Below, piece by piece: positions 20,001 to 21,797 of a DNA stretch of 27,870 nt (positions are counted from its first letter, which is position 1; every line of letters starts with the position of its first letter). The stretch lies in IMG/VR virus record IMGVR_UViG_3300000101_000021, positions 26,057-53,926 of that record. One strand, given 5' to 3'. A program made the position numbers and the translations under genes. This stretch comes from a virus. Under the pieces are notes generated by a model. That model was not told the DNA's origin and ran no database searches. It worked only from the letters and a program-made list of their open reading frames with translations.

Positions 20001-20979
20001 TCAAGTAGATGATGTATTACTAGGTGGCATAGTACAAGGAACAACCTATTATGTAAATGAAATACTCTCTGGAACAACATTTACTATTAAAACAACCCGA
20101 ACAGGAATAGCATCACTCTCTTTAACAAACGAGACAGGTGTTATGAATGTAACGCAGTGGGAACAAACAAATGTTGAAAGAATTTGGGTAACAGTCAATG
20201 GATTGCGTATACCAAACAACAAACTAGTTGTTAATTCAGATAATGAAGTAAGTATCTTAACAGTAATTCAGCCTGGTGATATAGTTATTATGACTAATAT
20301 GATTCCACACTCAACACCAGATGAAGAAATATACTTGAACTTTGTTAATAGTGACCATGAAGCATCAATCTATCGTGCAAATGTACAAGCAAGAACATGG
20401 TTGACAAAACCAATTAATGATCTGACTACATCAATTTATGTACATGATGTTACTAGATTAACAGACAATGTAATACAGACAAATACAACAACTGCTCCTA
20501 GTAATAATTTATACTCTATTGGACTTGTATCTGATAAAAGAATTCTCACTGGTGTAACTGTTGTAAATACTACGACCGGTGTGACTTTAGATCCAGAAAC
20601 AGATTATTTTGTAACTGTAGAAGATTTAGCACCAATATTGAATATTAGAACTGGAACTTACATAACAACTGGCGATGAGTTAAAGATCACATCACTTGTT
20701 GGTAATCAAATCTATGTTAATGGTGAGCAAATTGGGTTTACAAGTGTAGACTTTGCAACAAACTCTATATCAGGATTGCAAAGAGGTACAGGTGGTACAG
20801 GTAAACAGAAAGATATCCCTGTTAACTCAGAAGTTCTTGGATTATTGAATACAAATAGACTTCCAAACGTTTATTATGATCAAACTTGGAACTCATATAA
20901 CTTTAATGCTGTTCAAGGAGACCCATTGCAGATCAGTGATACAGTCTCAGCACAGTTTCTACATACGGACATTACATAA
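1615..20979 (+). CDS. Giant virion structural protein (6454 aa), probable baseplate wedge/fibre component with two predicted beta-propellers
   Basis: A single frame of 19,365 bases encodes 6454 residues. The ATG at 1615 follows the previous stop by 18 bases; the only Shine-Dalgarno-like sequence, AAGGA at 1595-1599, is 15 bases away, so initiation may rely on coupling. The N-terminus (FLPEIFQTDTNAQFLGATLD, residues 9-28) looks like that of giant structural proteins of marine T4-like phages. No signal peptide or transmembrane segment is evident. Order by residue: N-terminal conserved block 1-142; beta-rich region to about 1300; aromatic-rich block 1401-1629; FG-GAP-like propeller 2384-3086; KPYH block 3606-3672; repeat array 4064-6179 enclosing an Asp-box propeller 4902-5307; C-terminal block with a GLQRG motif. 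It follows a gp6-like gene, so it may stand in for T4 gp7/gp10 and carry host-binding modules. That role is inference; the gene and its virion origin are well supported. Confidence 0.85.
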   Translation: MAKIRTLDFLPEIFQTDTNAQFLGATLDQLVNPPVTEQLQGYVGSKFGYGINARNNYVTEPTKTRTDYQLDPSVVFLKKNETVAKDFITYPGMLDALQLRNGVTEDNDRLFTSEIYSWDSFTDLDKLINFNQYYWIPNGPPVVTVATATVFSTSDYIVTDTPNAYNIKALGSATGTNNPTLTLLRGGSYRFAVNQETQFWIQGVPGVTGLDGNQNTRDILGVSNNGATQGYVNFTVPNRDAQNDLLFPGNNLVDVVSTTVFADINGKRLSEVGNIDGVTSLENLTVMFYDTGEPTEVGFVQSFFDENGANYDVNLTTPELVAPVTLAITETTTNSVVTSGTTEDLIVNQTVTFEAVPASDPLLGGLDVNTIYYVKEIVDATSFKLSDTLNGPELVLSAETGTMTANINEGLFEEGFYTNVSENFYTIQYVGTSDDPTIRLIPAGVIPTEEKITAVFGTDYIGLTFYRNEAGTILQIPYLSAVLDTLYYQDGTNANKVGAIRLIDSNLTNTLDVDEDIIGHKTFESTNGVVFTNGLKVQFDGDIIPTSYLSGEYYVEGVGESIQLIPTTDLTVPEDFTGTEFIPYDTLNYSIGNFDVELFIPIDEDYLTINRGAINNNAWSRSNRWFHIDVINASATYNNDPNISTVFATGTNKAKRPIVEFYPNLKLFDSGTVAKAPVDFIDTRTTNAFAQVANQQQYYPDIESYTNYTATIAPATAATTTTITIATTDIVAPFQVAQYVTDSTNLLPNNTTITDIEVSGLNTIITVSWESNETFVGTSIASIVGSDTTVNNYELFSGARIVFTADTNPIVKDKIYVVGFSKTSVSSSLVITLSESEDSPVLVDNQTVSLRGFYNQGSTFWYDGTNWEEGQQKLKVNQAPLFDIFDNNGISFGDATIYQGTSFLGNKLFAYGQGVGQNDAVLGFPVRYSDVANLGDISFDVSLNVDTFNYVTGTSPVTQLVNTGYVYDYSARTTKTRELGWQTAVAPSVQYQIFELEYTTGSTAEFTCDVSVIAEDYSNWPRVQVYVNNVYQLPTEYTLSSTDKTTTVTLNTAPLIDTPIQILLLSKQVSKTAYYSIPINLSNNPFNESLQEAALGDIRRQYQDTFINNANTTGVMFGANNYRDLGNMVPYGTSIIQNSASLVLPGTFLRKSEYNIFDALQYNSEQYVKYKQLIVQTVNNTEFEQRFNPSVILDTALETITQAKSEGDSFFWSDMLPSQSPFKSTSYTFANALSEAIYPLSKIYDFTKANYSSVLVYLTRTESGVTTTTQLTTGVDYTVSSTEPSLTVTLGLISEDIITIKEYNQTYGSFVPNTPTKLGTYPAFIPGVVLDPNYKVPTYMLKGHDGSYTSLYTLNYTPETGLTDFRDQALLEFETRIYNNIKLSTIVPIEAYEILPGFFRESSYSNPDWIKMYTPRFLSWAGQNRINYKDQQYTSSDEFSFNYYQSGNKLTNTPIDQGYWRGVYQYYYGSSQPNIAPWEMLGFAEKPAWWEAQYGAAPYTSNNSVMWNDIEAGKIYNTGITVDELKRPGLSKILPVDDQGELLSPLTAILGNYTQTTFKRDWKAGDNAPAEFSYRRSSSWPFDLMRLFALTKPAQFFNLAVDIDNYKYNTEFKQYLVNDRSHLIISDVDVYGSGTPKTSYLNWIVDFEKQQGIDSTKEITTVLANLDVRLVYRLAGYSDKTALKFFVEKGTPNSINSSLLIPDESYQVLLHDNQPVDQIIYSAVVVQQVANGWKVFGNSQSQAYFTIDQPIFNGNNSVCEYDNLTVKVAKDYTTSATDEQLVPYGTQFYTPQELSQFLGSYGAWTRRKGMQFDYIDNAIEINWELMVKEYIYWVSLDWSNGSLITLNPAAQYLKINKDSTIVQPLTISQNNFVLNQNFYPIAIQDMSISRLDTEFTIKTQNDGDTFAYGQFNLSNFEHGIVFDNTTNFNDVIYNLVTGLKQNRVFLRGTKSAEWNGTVFASGFIYNQDNVKEWETGVKYTRGMIVTFKNKYWTASKIIEPSATFRELDWVETDYDQIQTGLLPNSSTRAYEQTLYYNTNKANLERDADQLSFSLIGYRPRDYLGLIDLTDITQINVYKNMIKSKGTVNAVSAFKGANLPQGGIDYDVYENWGILAGQFGGTLNNNFVDFKLNEALLTGNPAITALTNGVGTPGSQQEIAIYNLYNYARPISSPDVLPTLTNSYTENLYPTAGYVNFNDVKMSSFYYSGLPRAVNQERIRVPIRDFYVRDYAWLANFKADWGVYAWKPIARVIGITSNTDNTTTITFDKPHGLTRLDPVSFINVARPVNGYYITTAIVSITQITINLNLPDSDDIILTGNGLGLKFLNQRVKTPSAITDLDLNEAEFSKNTVWVDEAPSGDWGTYRKSINYAPLDTLSIAGAETFASAVMYTPRMGYLVGDQKAGKVYRYGYNTVTGEFDLDPGSTQTEVASFGTTIAYSGNLFAISEPTTTTGGLGSSTLRIYTLNDTVLSDDIIPLQEFIGPEGAGTSLAISDDQDWIYSGSPLSNQVEVYNRQRLPFTAGFFNIGETYEITSLGTTTDDQWKAIGAVEGKLGIKFNATGVGTGTGTADQISYVEMAEIEGTIPPINAVAGDNFGFSVSTDDNGDKIVVGAPNTGSSGGTDNSGASFVFNRVVQNFESQYNSIPNQPHQFDLAWTQVYVTRTATGVASNVISYTGPGTIADNDAIVFSENGTFGNSGINPNQVYYATATGLGVFSLKESRSTNTVVTLIDDPALSSSIWNQVDSTITKVSVNGTFVDDSNYAVGGGQQALRYFGNLVAGDIVKVDSKVIIWEQSFLSENDTRVGAQFGYALDTTANGSELLVGSPQEIIVEGQETFNGVVYRFTNAGGKYGVVSGTNECTLTANRTLLINGFRVNLTSGSNATAVANSITGAGITNITASATSDNKLIISVISSGLSLVNERIVLQQTDFDTLTELGIDSYVQTQIIKCPHNRTRNGFGETIKFNEYDSVVIAAPLGERFLGTTFDFTDDENLDNDTIFDNNATRFVDVYTNAGAVYMFDFLQNYQPSLLSPGKFIYAQNVNSKTENYGNQPLYGTALDFNSNQVVVGTPNFLPGDVNGQLTVYNNESGQRDWRIFRESGKVVDINKIQNTQIYSAETNNTLVNLDYLDPMQNNLLGAVRENLDYVSNIDPASYNVDPANVTSGLVWGTDHVGELWFDTTNTRWVNYHQDNDAEYNSRYWGATFPGSDVAVYTWVKSNQPPSQYTGLGTVKNATVYTIESKLNATNIVVPVYYFWVRNTNVIITDLDKTLADGTLERYIKFPRSSGIAYMAPVLPNAFAIYNSDEFINANDSVFHVGFATGDSDAVPHQEFNLIRDGFADDFLPGLPKLGVQNSTTTVPIGLYDRLLDSMSGVDESGQVVPDPYLPKAVQSGVLARPRQSFFFDRFLGIQNYLVYANTILAQFPIAETRQNATYLFQTGTYYDTTDYWEYVNWYLPTVNPVGQYNNNTKSTVSVEKYADLASLTVDIDTIATVEQNGDGKWEFYRFDGNGVWTRIGLENGTIQFKTYLWDYAAGKTGFGDNFFDTDSFDEYPSEETRWIIRALNEQIYIDELITYRNKSLILLFEYIQSETDESQNFLPWLNKTSLVDVSHTIRELKPIENFQSDNQNFLSGYLNEVKPYHVVIKDFLFNYTGLEDYRGTISDFDLPAEYNSNVDRYISPQLVYNNVNNENQYLPTNAIWQTPQYKDWFNNYGVSILGQTDYDITILSNYIEQGSTTLIVDNAQGFPINGSITIGTEEIAYSYVDRALNILGGLQRGINDTTATSHLPGAPIIIDLPAVLLLNGGKNYVEPPRVTAYIDTTIYPEPRVEAEFEVVMSLDSVNSVKVINPGEGYAVLPEIRIDSAVELFFTNSDINSTLHTISLFAPNLSTGDLIQYKDSEDGESVTLLENDQWYYINVLENTPTALIALYSSYGDAVNETKRIKFTSGTEDGSFSLNVGARASAITTSSPVRENIYTLKYDRTTYTSQIKDWEEGVFYGSFFAGSYFNSEDIASSAIKLQSTQPPIDSVAASAQGAVFEIDAVANKQTVEYSEFARRVIDTVATGNKIRLNPYDEASGELNASGSTIGFTVGMPIKFTGEVLGGIIADQVYFVKSIINTTDFTISETNGGTTFSVTTATASIPMIAYAGKVTDTAVLTLNYPGILDATATNGTTNKITIPQSIIGTGGTDGFYIGIPLFFTGTTFGDVVENDVYYVTTVASSSEITISSSTTPITTTVSATTTGTNIVTVEDSSKFTINDPIIFNTMLDSSGNVITDLGNIISGTVYFVNEIVSGTEIKIATQVNTSPLALTSVTGTALLTNQKDVLQLATATGSMTINVSLPVSPGQVDGQKFTLYNTSPYYTDIASGTLTEQLTKNVDATIATVDRVALRKTDDGTSNFYVNMPVVFDDTVGGITTGTPYFVTDFSNLLRTAGTFIIGTTYTITSVGTTVFTDIGATSNNIGEVFVATGVGTGDGTATTTAISVFCTGTLTVDNSVTCVTTESMYDNMPIIFTGIGLGNIVVGTEYYVRDILDATSFTLSETVGGAEFDLLTDNGSMTGTGSQYITISTSAGGANQVLSASLAEFGFTQTPQSVAEFDIGYKLGGYRAIISSAGSGYAITNTITVSGAEVGGTSTPNDVTLIVDAIDDDGAITSLIISGDPADILSDYYLKIQNQNQLEVYSDPLMTVPVSGTGFEFGGFVTTNVTATDSGGATTGYLTVDDTSSFELNDPVVFMNISTAENTASNLTSEVTYYIVLIDGTGISVSATPGGTAIVSATSLAVDFSMSKAGSYAFLPEPFYFNQSIIKYLDRVYRCVISNNDDEFVIGKWEELRSDNRILNALDRVEGYYKPTVNMPGLDLTQLFEGVSYPNAVYLGNSFAPEDQFTIDTQLQDEPFYPKNISSTGVVWNGNNYYASSNLGTYSGILTSLTGTTWSIKQLATSVLDLTDIILGGGVYVMSCTNTATPIFRSIDGVTWTTNSESLTIPAVQLQSVAYRNGFYVAVGDEIVQSNDSFVWTSRKTYDTVFDVTLNGVNSIDASGFSGFIAVGKGKKYDYSTGVTELIDTNIVAYTTQQNGESWSNGDSVTPNGWNAVASNGTTAIVVGENNVVYQSNNGGSWTGINELSVVSINQASDQLNVSMTSGLTDGDPVRVTDSFGNLIVDTTYYVKVISTSKVELYSDSGLTAIVTLVDAVIPLDSRLFLYDATSQTLNDVVYYNSIWMTVGDNGRVQTSSDGLRWTTRTSGVTEKLNSLNYNADDDIWIIVGDNNIILESLDSGVTWALSNAFTTAEPIYDVKGANFAFGYGPEELVPGYIKDNFAMTVVTRPGTLWDPTEYSHTGFNVVSRTLAPTSEFQVDYSFDLFVQYPIDLNIQIIDPATGLGTGLATSEYTIDWPTKVITLNTALQFAPKEELRIDVYEVGNGNQLVKANTDTDPIRQIESTGFDDIYLNCNYSATYFEGSGLIRTGSNAIEVEATATEASSDRITCVSVEDFVVNDPISFQGVVFGGVAEETAYYVKSISTATNSITISATYNPTTGLAGPVLSLTDATGSMIVNIQTGTGTVWTDPIIYHNGSKLVLGKNNTVSRTRASNNAITTGSTVGLIANSRIYFAADMFGTDITPNSEYFIKTIVDGNEFTISETLGGTTLTLADASGQSSYVSNDYAISIQPNGIQAKLVFGPPNSYTNNTDYLVYSLFGESNGTTQYGYTIPEVQEFVGNGSSASYALDNFVGGTNPHNAIVEINGLRQTISQYTIDDASDTILFNSPPANGAKISVLTYNDTGRQYLSTQYGIAGISGSSAVTITVTATTHLEGTFDEDAPSIETYDQDTPTIVTYDELLDTLTCADTSVLTADEPIVFSNPTIGGITAGVTYYILTIIDATTFTVSTEVGGAPATVTTDSGSMVGSSNAVTVANITAIETSIEEPLITTATATSVTGNLITFTDTSGFVPSQPILFAGTQMGNIVPGTYYFVGTVSSSTEATITDQFGAVITQTTASGNMLVKQGGNPTTRITTGIPHALADDVLCTIDGTLGSVELNGNSYYAKVIDAYKFDIYTQIFNPAVDAPNNPVVGVSTYISGGYVWRQGTFFLSTTVASETVASNNSIVVNSTTDLVVNTPVIFTAQGSQVDDVLLGGIVQGTTYYVNEILSGTTFTIKTTRTGIASLSLTNETGVMNVTQWEQTNVERIWVTVNGLRIPNNKLVVNSDNEVSILTVIQPGDIVIMTNMIPHSTPDEEIYLNFVNSDHEASIYRANVQARTWLTKPINDLTTSIYVHDVTRLTDNVIQTNTTTAPSNNLYSIGLVSDKRILTGVTVVNTTTGVTLDPETDYFVTVEDLAPILNIRTGTYITTGDELKITSLVGNQIYVNGEQIGFTSVDFATNSISGLQRGTGGTGKQKDIPVNSEVLGLLNTNRLPNVYYDQTWNSYNFNAVQGDPLQISDTVSAQFLHTDIT
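2614..2838 (+). repeat. First, isolated copy of the YYV-type beta repeat (residues 334-408)
   Basis: It follows the same plan as the array at 13.8-20.2 kb: an NQTVTF strand, then GGLDVNTIYYVKEIVDATSF, then a LSAETGTM ending. The copies are recognisable only at protein level and there is no obvious nucleotide identity, so the duplication is old. The repeat resembles small beta-barrel modules that automated annotation of phage proteins often labels as E1 FCCH-like; that link is from memory and uncertain. Confidence 0.55.
4594..4818 (+). other. VNG-type beta-sandwich module in the giant protein (residues 994-1068)
   Basis: The segment has the pattern VQVYVNNVYQLPTEYTL, followed by a strand TTTVTLNTAP and a hydrophobic IQILLL strand. 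This is the common phage fibre pattern of a surface strand, an asparagine-containing turn, Q-x-x-P/S-x-Y-T, then a buried strand. Related copies lie at about 17692-17890, 18763-18960 and 20170-20320. A structural role in a tail-fibre-like stalk is inferred. Confidence 0.45.
5815..6500 (+). other. Aromatic-rich conserved core of the giant protein (residues 1401-1629)
   Basis: The region is dense in Trp and Tyr: a YSNPDWIKMYTPRFLSWAG segment, a WWEAQYG motif near 6079, and YRRSSSWPFDLMRLFALTKP near 6334, followed by NLAVDIDNYKYN. It differs from the Thr/Ser/Val-rich composition of the rest. I recall similar W-x-x-SS-x-WPF motifs in giant marine phage structural proteins. This is probably a folded baseplate-core domain; no enzymatic motif is visible. 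Confidence 0.45.
8383..8555 (+). repeat. PHGL-type FCCH-like repeat (residues 2257-2313)
   Basis: The unit reads TTTITFDKPHGLTRLDPVSF, then VNGYYITTAIVSITQITINL. It matches the pattern PHGL-x(4)-D-x-V-x(n)-LNGxYxV-x(n)-F/I-T-I that recurs in phage tail proteins and is often labelled E1 FCCH-like. A second PHGL-type unit (PHALADDVLCTIDG, then LNGNSYYAKVIDAYKFDIYT) lies at 19648-19820 within the main array. The family link is from memory. Confidence 0.5.
9175..9324 (+). repeat. GTYTI-type module, copy 1, inserted between propeller blades
   Basis: The unit reads FFNIGETYEITSLGTTTDDQ, then a WKAIGA strand, and ends in FNATGVGTGTGTA. Copy 2 at 14918-15055 reads FIIGTTYTITSVGTTVFTDI, then FVATGVGTGDGTA. 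The shared pattern is F-x-IG-x-x-Y-x-I-x-S-x-GTT and ATGVGTG-x-GTA. The GGTACT-type hexamer recurs three times around 9300-9317 and encodes the Gly-Thr run. Confidence 0.6.
9610..9813 (+). repeat. YYA-type beta repeat inserted in the FG-GAP-like propeller
   Basis: The unit follows the YYV plan: a NDAIVF strand, then NQVYYATATGLGVFSLKES. It lies between blades 4 and 5, so the same repeat type is found both inside this propeller and in the C-terminal array. The match is at the level of pattern only. Confidence 0.45.
12430..12630 (+). other. KPYH conserved block of the giant protein (residues 3606-3672)
   Basis: The stretch contains FLSGYLNEVKPYHVVIKDFL, then YTGLEDYRGTISDFDLPAEY. A similar signature with EVKPYH and TDFDLP recurs, from memory, in giant structural proteins of marine T4-like phages. 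It separates the first propeller half from the C-terminal repeat array. Function unknown; probably a structural core. Confidence 0.5.
12811..12999 (+). repeat. GLQRG module, copy 1
   Basis: The unit reads STTLIVDNAQGFPINGSITI, then IGTEEIAY, then GGLQRGINDTTATSH. A second copy lies near 20686-20860 (YVNGEQIGFTSVD, then SISGLQRGTGGTG), close to the C-terminus. This strand-turn plan (IG-x-E-x-I-x-Y/F, then G-x-x-RG) is frequent in phage fibre proteins. It is recognised as a pattern; no function is claimed. Confidence 0.5.
14918..15055 (+). repeat. GTYTI-type module, copy 2
   Basis: This segment, with FIIGTTYTITSVGTTVFTDI and FVATGVGTGDGTA, is inserted in the YYV repeat that begins near 14773. 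It is the counterpart of the copy at 9175-9324 within the FG-GAP-like propeller. The two are similar in protein pattern but clearly diverged in nucleotides. Confidence 0.6.
16318..17535 (+). other. Predicted Asp-box (BNR/sialidase-like) beta-propeller (residues 4902-5307)
   Basis: Seven Asp-box-like turns are spaced through the region: SLTGTTW near 16405, SIDGVTW near 16531, SNDSFVW near 16651, QQNGESW near 16840, SNNGGSW near 16957, SSDGLRW near 17317 and SLDSGVTW near 17441. Three to five match the S-x-D-x-G-x-x-W consensus well; others are partial. Between them, strands such as YVAVGDEIVQS, AIVVGENNVVYQS, WMTVGDNGRVQTS and WIIVGDNNIILES repeat one blade plan (VG-D/E-N-x-V-x-Q/E-S). A YYV-type repeat (17005-17212) is inserted between the fifth and sixth turns. 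Asp boxes are structural turns of propellers in sialidases and other proteins and do not by themselves show catalysis. Glycan or receptor binding is inferred. Confidence 0.7.
18763..18960 (+). other. VNG-type beta-sandwich module near the C-terminus (residues 5717-5782)
   Basis: The pattern is FVGNGSSASYALDNF, then AIVEINGLRQTISQYTID, then TILFNSPPANGAKISVL. It is the clearest of four such units in the protein (others near 4594, 17692 and 20170). It fits the widespread phage-fibre motif of a GNGS strand, an NG-x-x-Q turn and a SPP-x-x-G-x-x-I strand. Confidence 0.5.
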
Positions 20980-20981
20980 GT

Positions 20982-20989
20982 GATAAATA
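20982..20989 (+). promoter_or_regulatory. Putative T4-like late promoter (GATAAATA)
   Basis: GATAAATA differs at one base from the T4 late consensus TATAAATA, which is read by a gp55-type sigma factor. It lies three bases after the giant gene's stop. By the T4 geometry transcription would start near 20995, almost at the ATG of the 49-residue ORF. The promoter could therefore serve the 206-residue gene beginning at 21146. It is a sequence match only. Confidence 0.45.
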
Positions 20990-20994
20990 AAGAG

Positions 20995-21144
20995 ATGAAC
21001 GATAATAAGTCAGAAGACAATAAAAAAGAAGTTGCGGATGTGCAAAAACCGCACGAAACAGGTGGGATATATTTCTCGTCTAGTCTTAAAATTACTGACC
21101 CAAATACAGAAGAAGTGTTAGTACAAGTGAGAGGTGATAGTTAA
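20995..21144 (+). CDS. Small hypothetical protein (49 aa) sharing a motif with the next gene
   Basis: I do not recognise this gene. From ATG 20995 it encodes 49 residues: a charged, Asn/Lys/Asp/Glu-rich first half and a hydrophobic-patterned second half, LKITDPNTEEVLV at residues 31-43. A GTG at 20980, directly after the giant gene's stop and in the same frame, is an alternative start. There is no strong Shine-Dalgarno for either. The motif L-x-I-x-D-x-x-T-x-E-V-L recurs at residues 14-25 of the following protein. The stop ends one base before that gene's ATG, which suggests coupled translation. From memory, similar short DPxTxEVxV peptides occur in marine T4-like phages. Real gene likely; function unknown. 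Confidence 0.5.
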   Translation: MNDNKSEDNKKEVADVQKPHETGGIYFSSSLKITDPNTEEVLVQVRGDS

Positions 21145-21145
21145 T

Positions 21146-21766
21146 ATGTCAGGAGATCAACAAATTCTAAAAATGGAAGGCTTTCTGACTATCAGAGACT
21201 ATAAGACCGGAGAAGTCTTACAGGAAGCAAAGAACGCAATCAACTACGAGAATATGTCTGAAGCAATCGCTGATACATTATCTAGTAGAGGATATGGTGA
21301 AATATATCAAATGGCGTTTGGTAACGGTGGAGCCTCTGTTGATGAAACAGGCGTTATTACATACTTACCACCTAACACTACAGGTCAAAATGCGGCTTTA
21401 TACAATCAAACATACGCAAAAATTGTTGATGACACAAGTGTTTTCAACTTAGACCCAACAAGAAATAAAATGACAGTGTTTCATACAACTGGTAGAGTAT
21501 ATACAGACATACTCGTACAATGTCTATTAGACTACGGTGAGCCTTCAGGACAAGCCGCGTTTGATAATAGTACACAAACAGATTCTAACTACATATTTGA
21601 TGAATTAGGACTATTAGCAAACTACGGAACAGACAGTAATGGCAACGTAATTACACGACTTTTAACGCATGTAATCTTCCATCCAGTACAAAAATCACTA
21701 AACAGACAAATTCAAATAGATTACACAGTTAGAATACAATCCCTAACTAATTTAGTAACTATTTAA
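21146..21766 (+). CDS. Conserved-looking virion/baseplate-associated protein (206 aa)
   Basis: I chose ATG 21146 because AGAGG at 21130-21134 lies 11 bases before it; an in-frame GTG at 21134 overlaps that site and lacks its own. The protein has a short N-terminal strand motif, LTIRDYKTGEVL (residues 14-25), then an INYENMSEAIAD segment, a glycine-rich MAFGNGGASVD stretch, an FDELGLLA motif and a C-terminal RQIQIDYTVRI strand. No enzyme motif, signal peptide or membrane segment is seen. Its place between the giant baseplate protein and a fibre-like gene, and its beta-rich, acidic nature, fit a small tail or baseplate protein such as a fibre connector. It does not resemble T4 gp8 as I remember it. 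Function inferred from context only. Confidence 0.6.
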   Translation: MSGDQQILKMEGFLTIRDYKTGEVLQEAKNAINYENMSEAIADTLSSRGYGEIYQMAFGNGGASVDETGVITYLPPNTTGQNAALYNQTYAKIVDDTSVFNLDPTRNKMTVFHTTGRVYTDILVQCLLDYGEPSGQAAFDNSTQTDSNYIFDELGLLANYGTDSNGNVITRLLTHVIFHPVQKSLNRQIQIDYTVRIQSLTNLVTI

Positions 21767-21774
21767 GATAAATA
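21767..21774 (+). promoter_or_regulatory. Putative T4-like late promoter (GATAAATA)
   Basis: This octamer is identical to the one at 20982-20989 and starts immediately after the stop of the 206-residue gene. Transcription would begin near 21780, leaving a short leader that contains GGAG (21783-21786), 11 bases ahead of the ATG at 21798. The spacing fits a late promoter for the fibre-like gene. No experimental evidence. Confidence 0.55.
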
Positions 21775-21797
21775 ATATTAACGGAGTGAATTAAAAA

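Larger units (their letters stand above)
13804..20152 (+). repeat. Array of about 13 YYV-type beta repeats in the C-terminal third of the giant protein
   Basis: The units are about 60-80 residues and share a plan: a beta strand, D/N-x-P-hydrophobic-x-F, GG/GN-I-x-x-G-T-x-YYV-x-x-I, x-A/S-T-x-F-T-I-S, then a strand ending in GSM or similar. Approximate copies: 13804-14055, 14113-14337, 14338-14580, 14773-14900, 15082-15310, 15751-15980, 17005-17212, 18055-18294, 18391-18606, 19123-19344, 19411-19632, 19648-19820 (PHGL type) and 19918-20152. Other modules and the Asp-box propeller interrupt the array. The copies are diverged in nucleotide sequence, so recent slippage is unlikely. Beta-rich modules like this in phage tail proteins may form a rod or fibre; the FCCH-like label is tentative. 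Confidence 0.6.

Noticed and set aside
21134-21145. GTG 21134 as start of the 206-residue protein
   Set aside because: It overlaps the AGAGG that serves ATG 21146 and has no ribosome site of its own.
21202-21220. TAAGAC/GTCTTA hairpin
   Set aside because: Six base pairs inside a coding region, without T-run or context; expected by chance.
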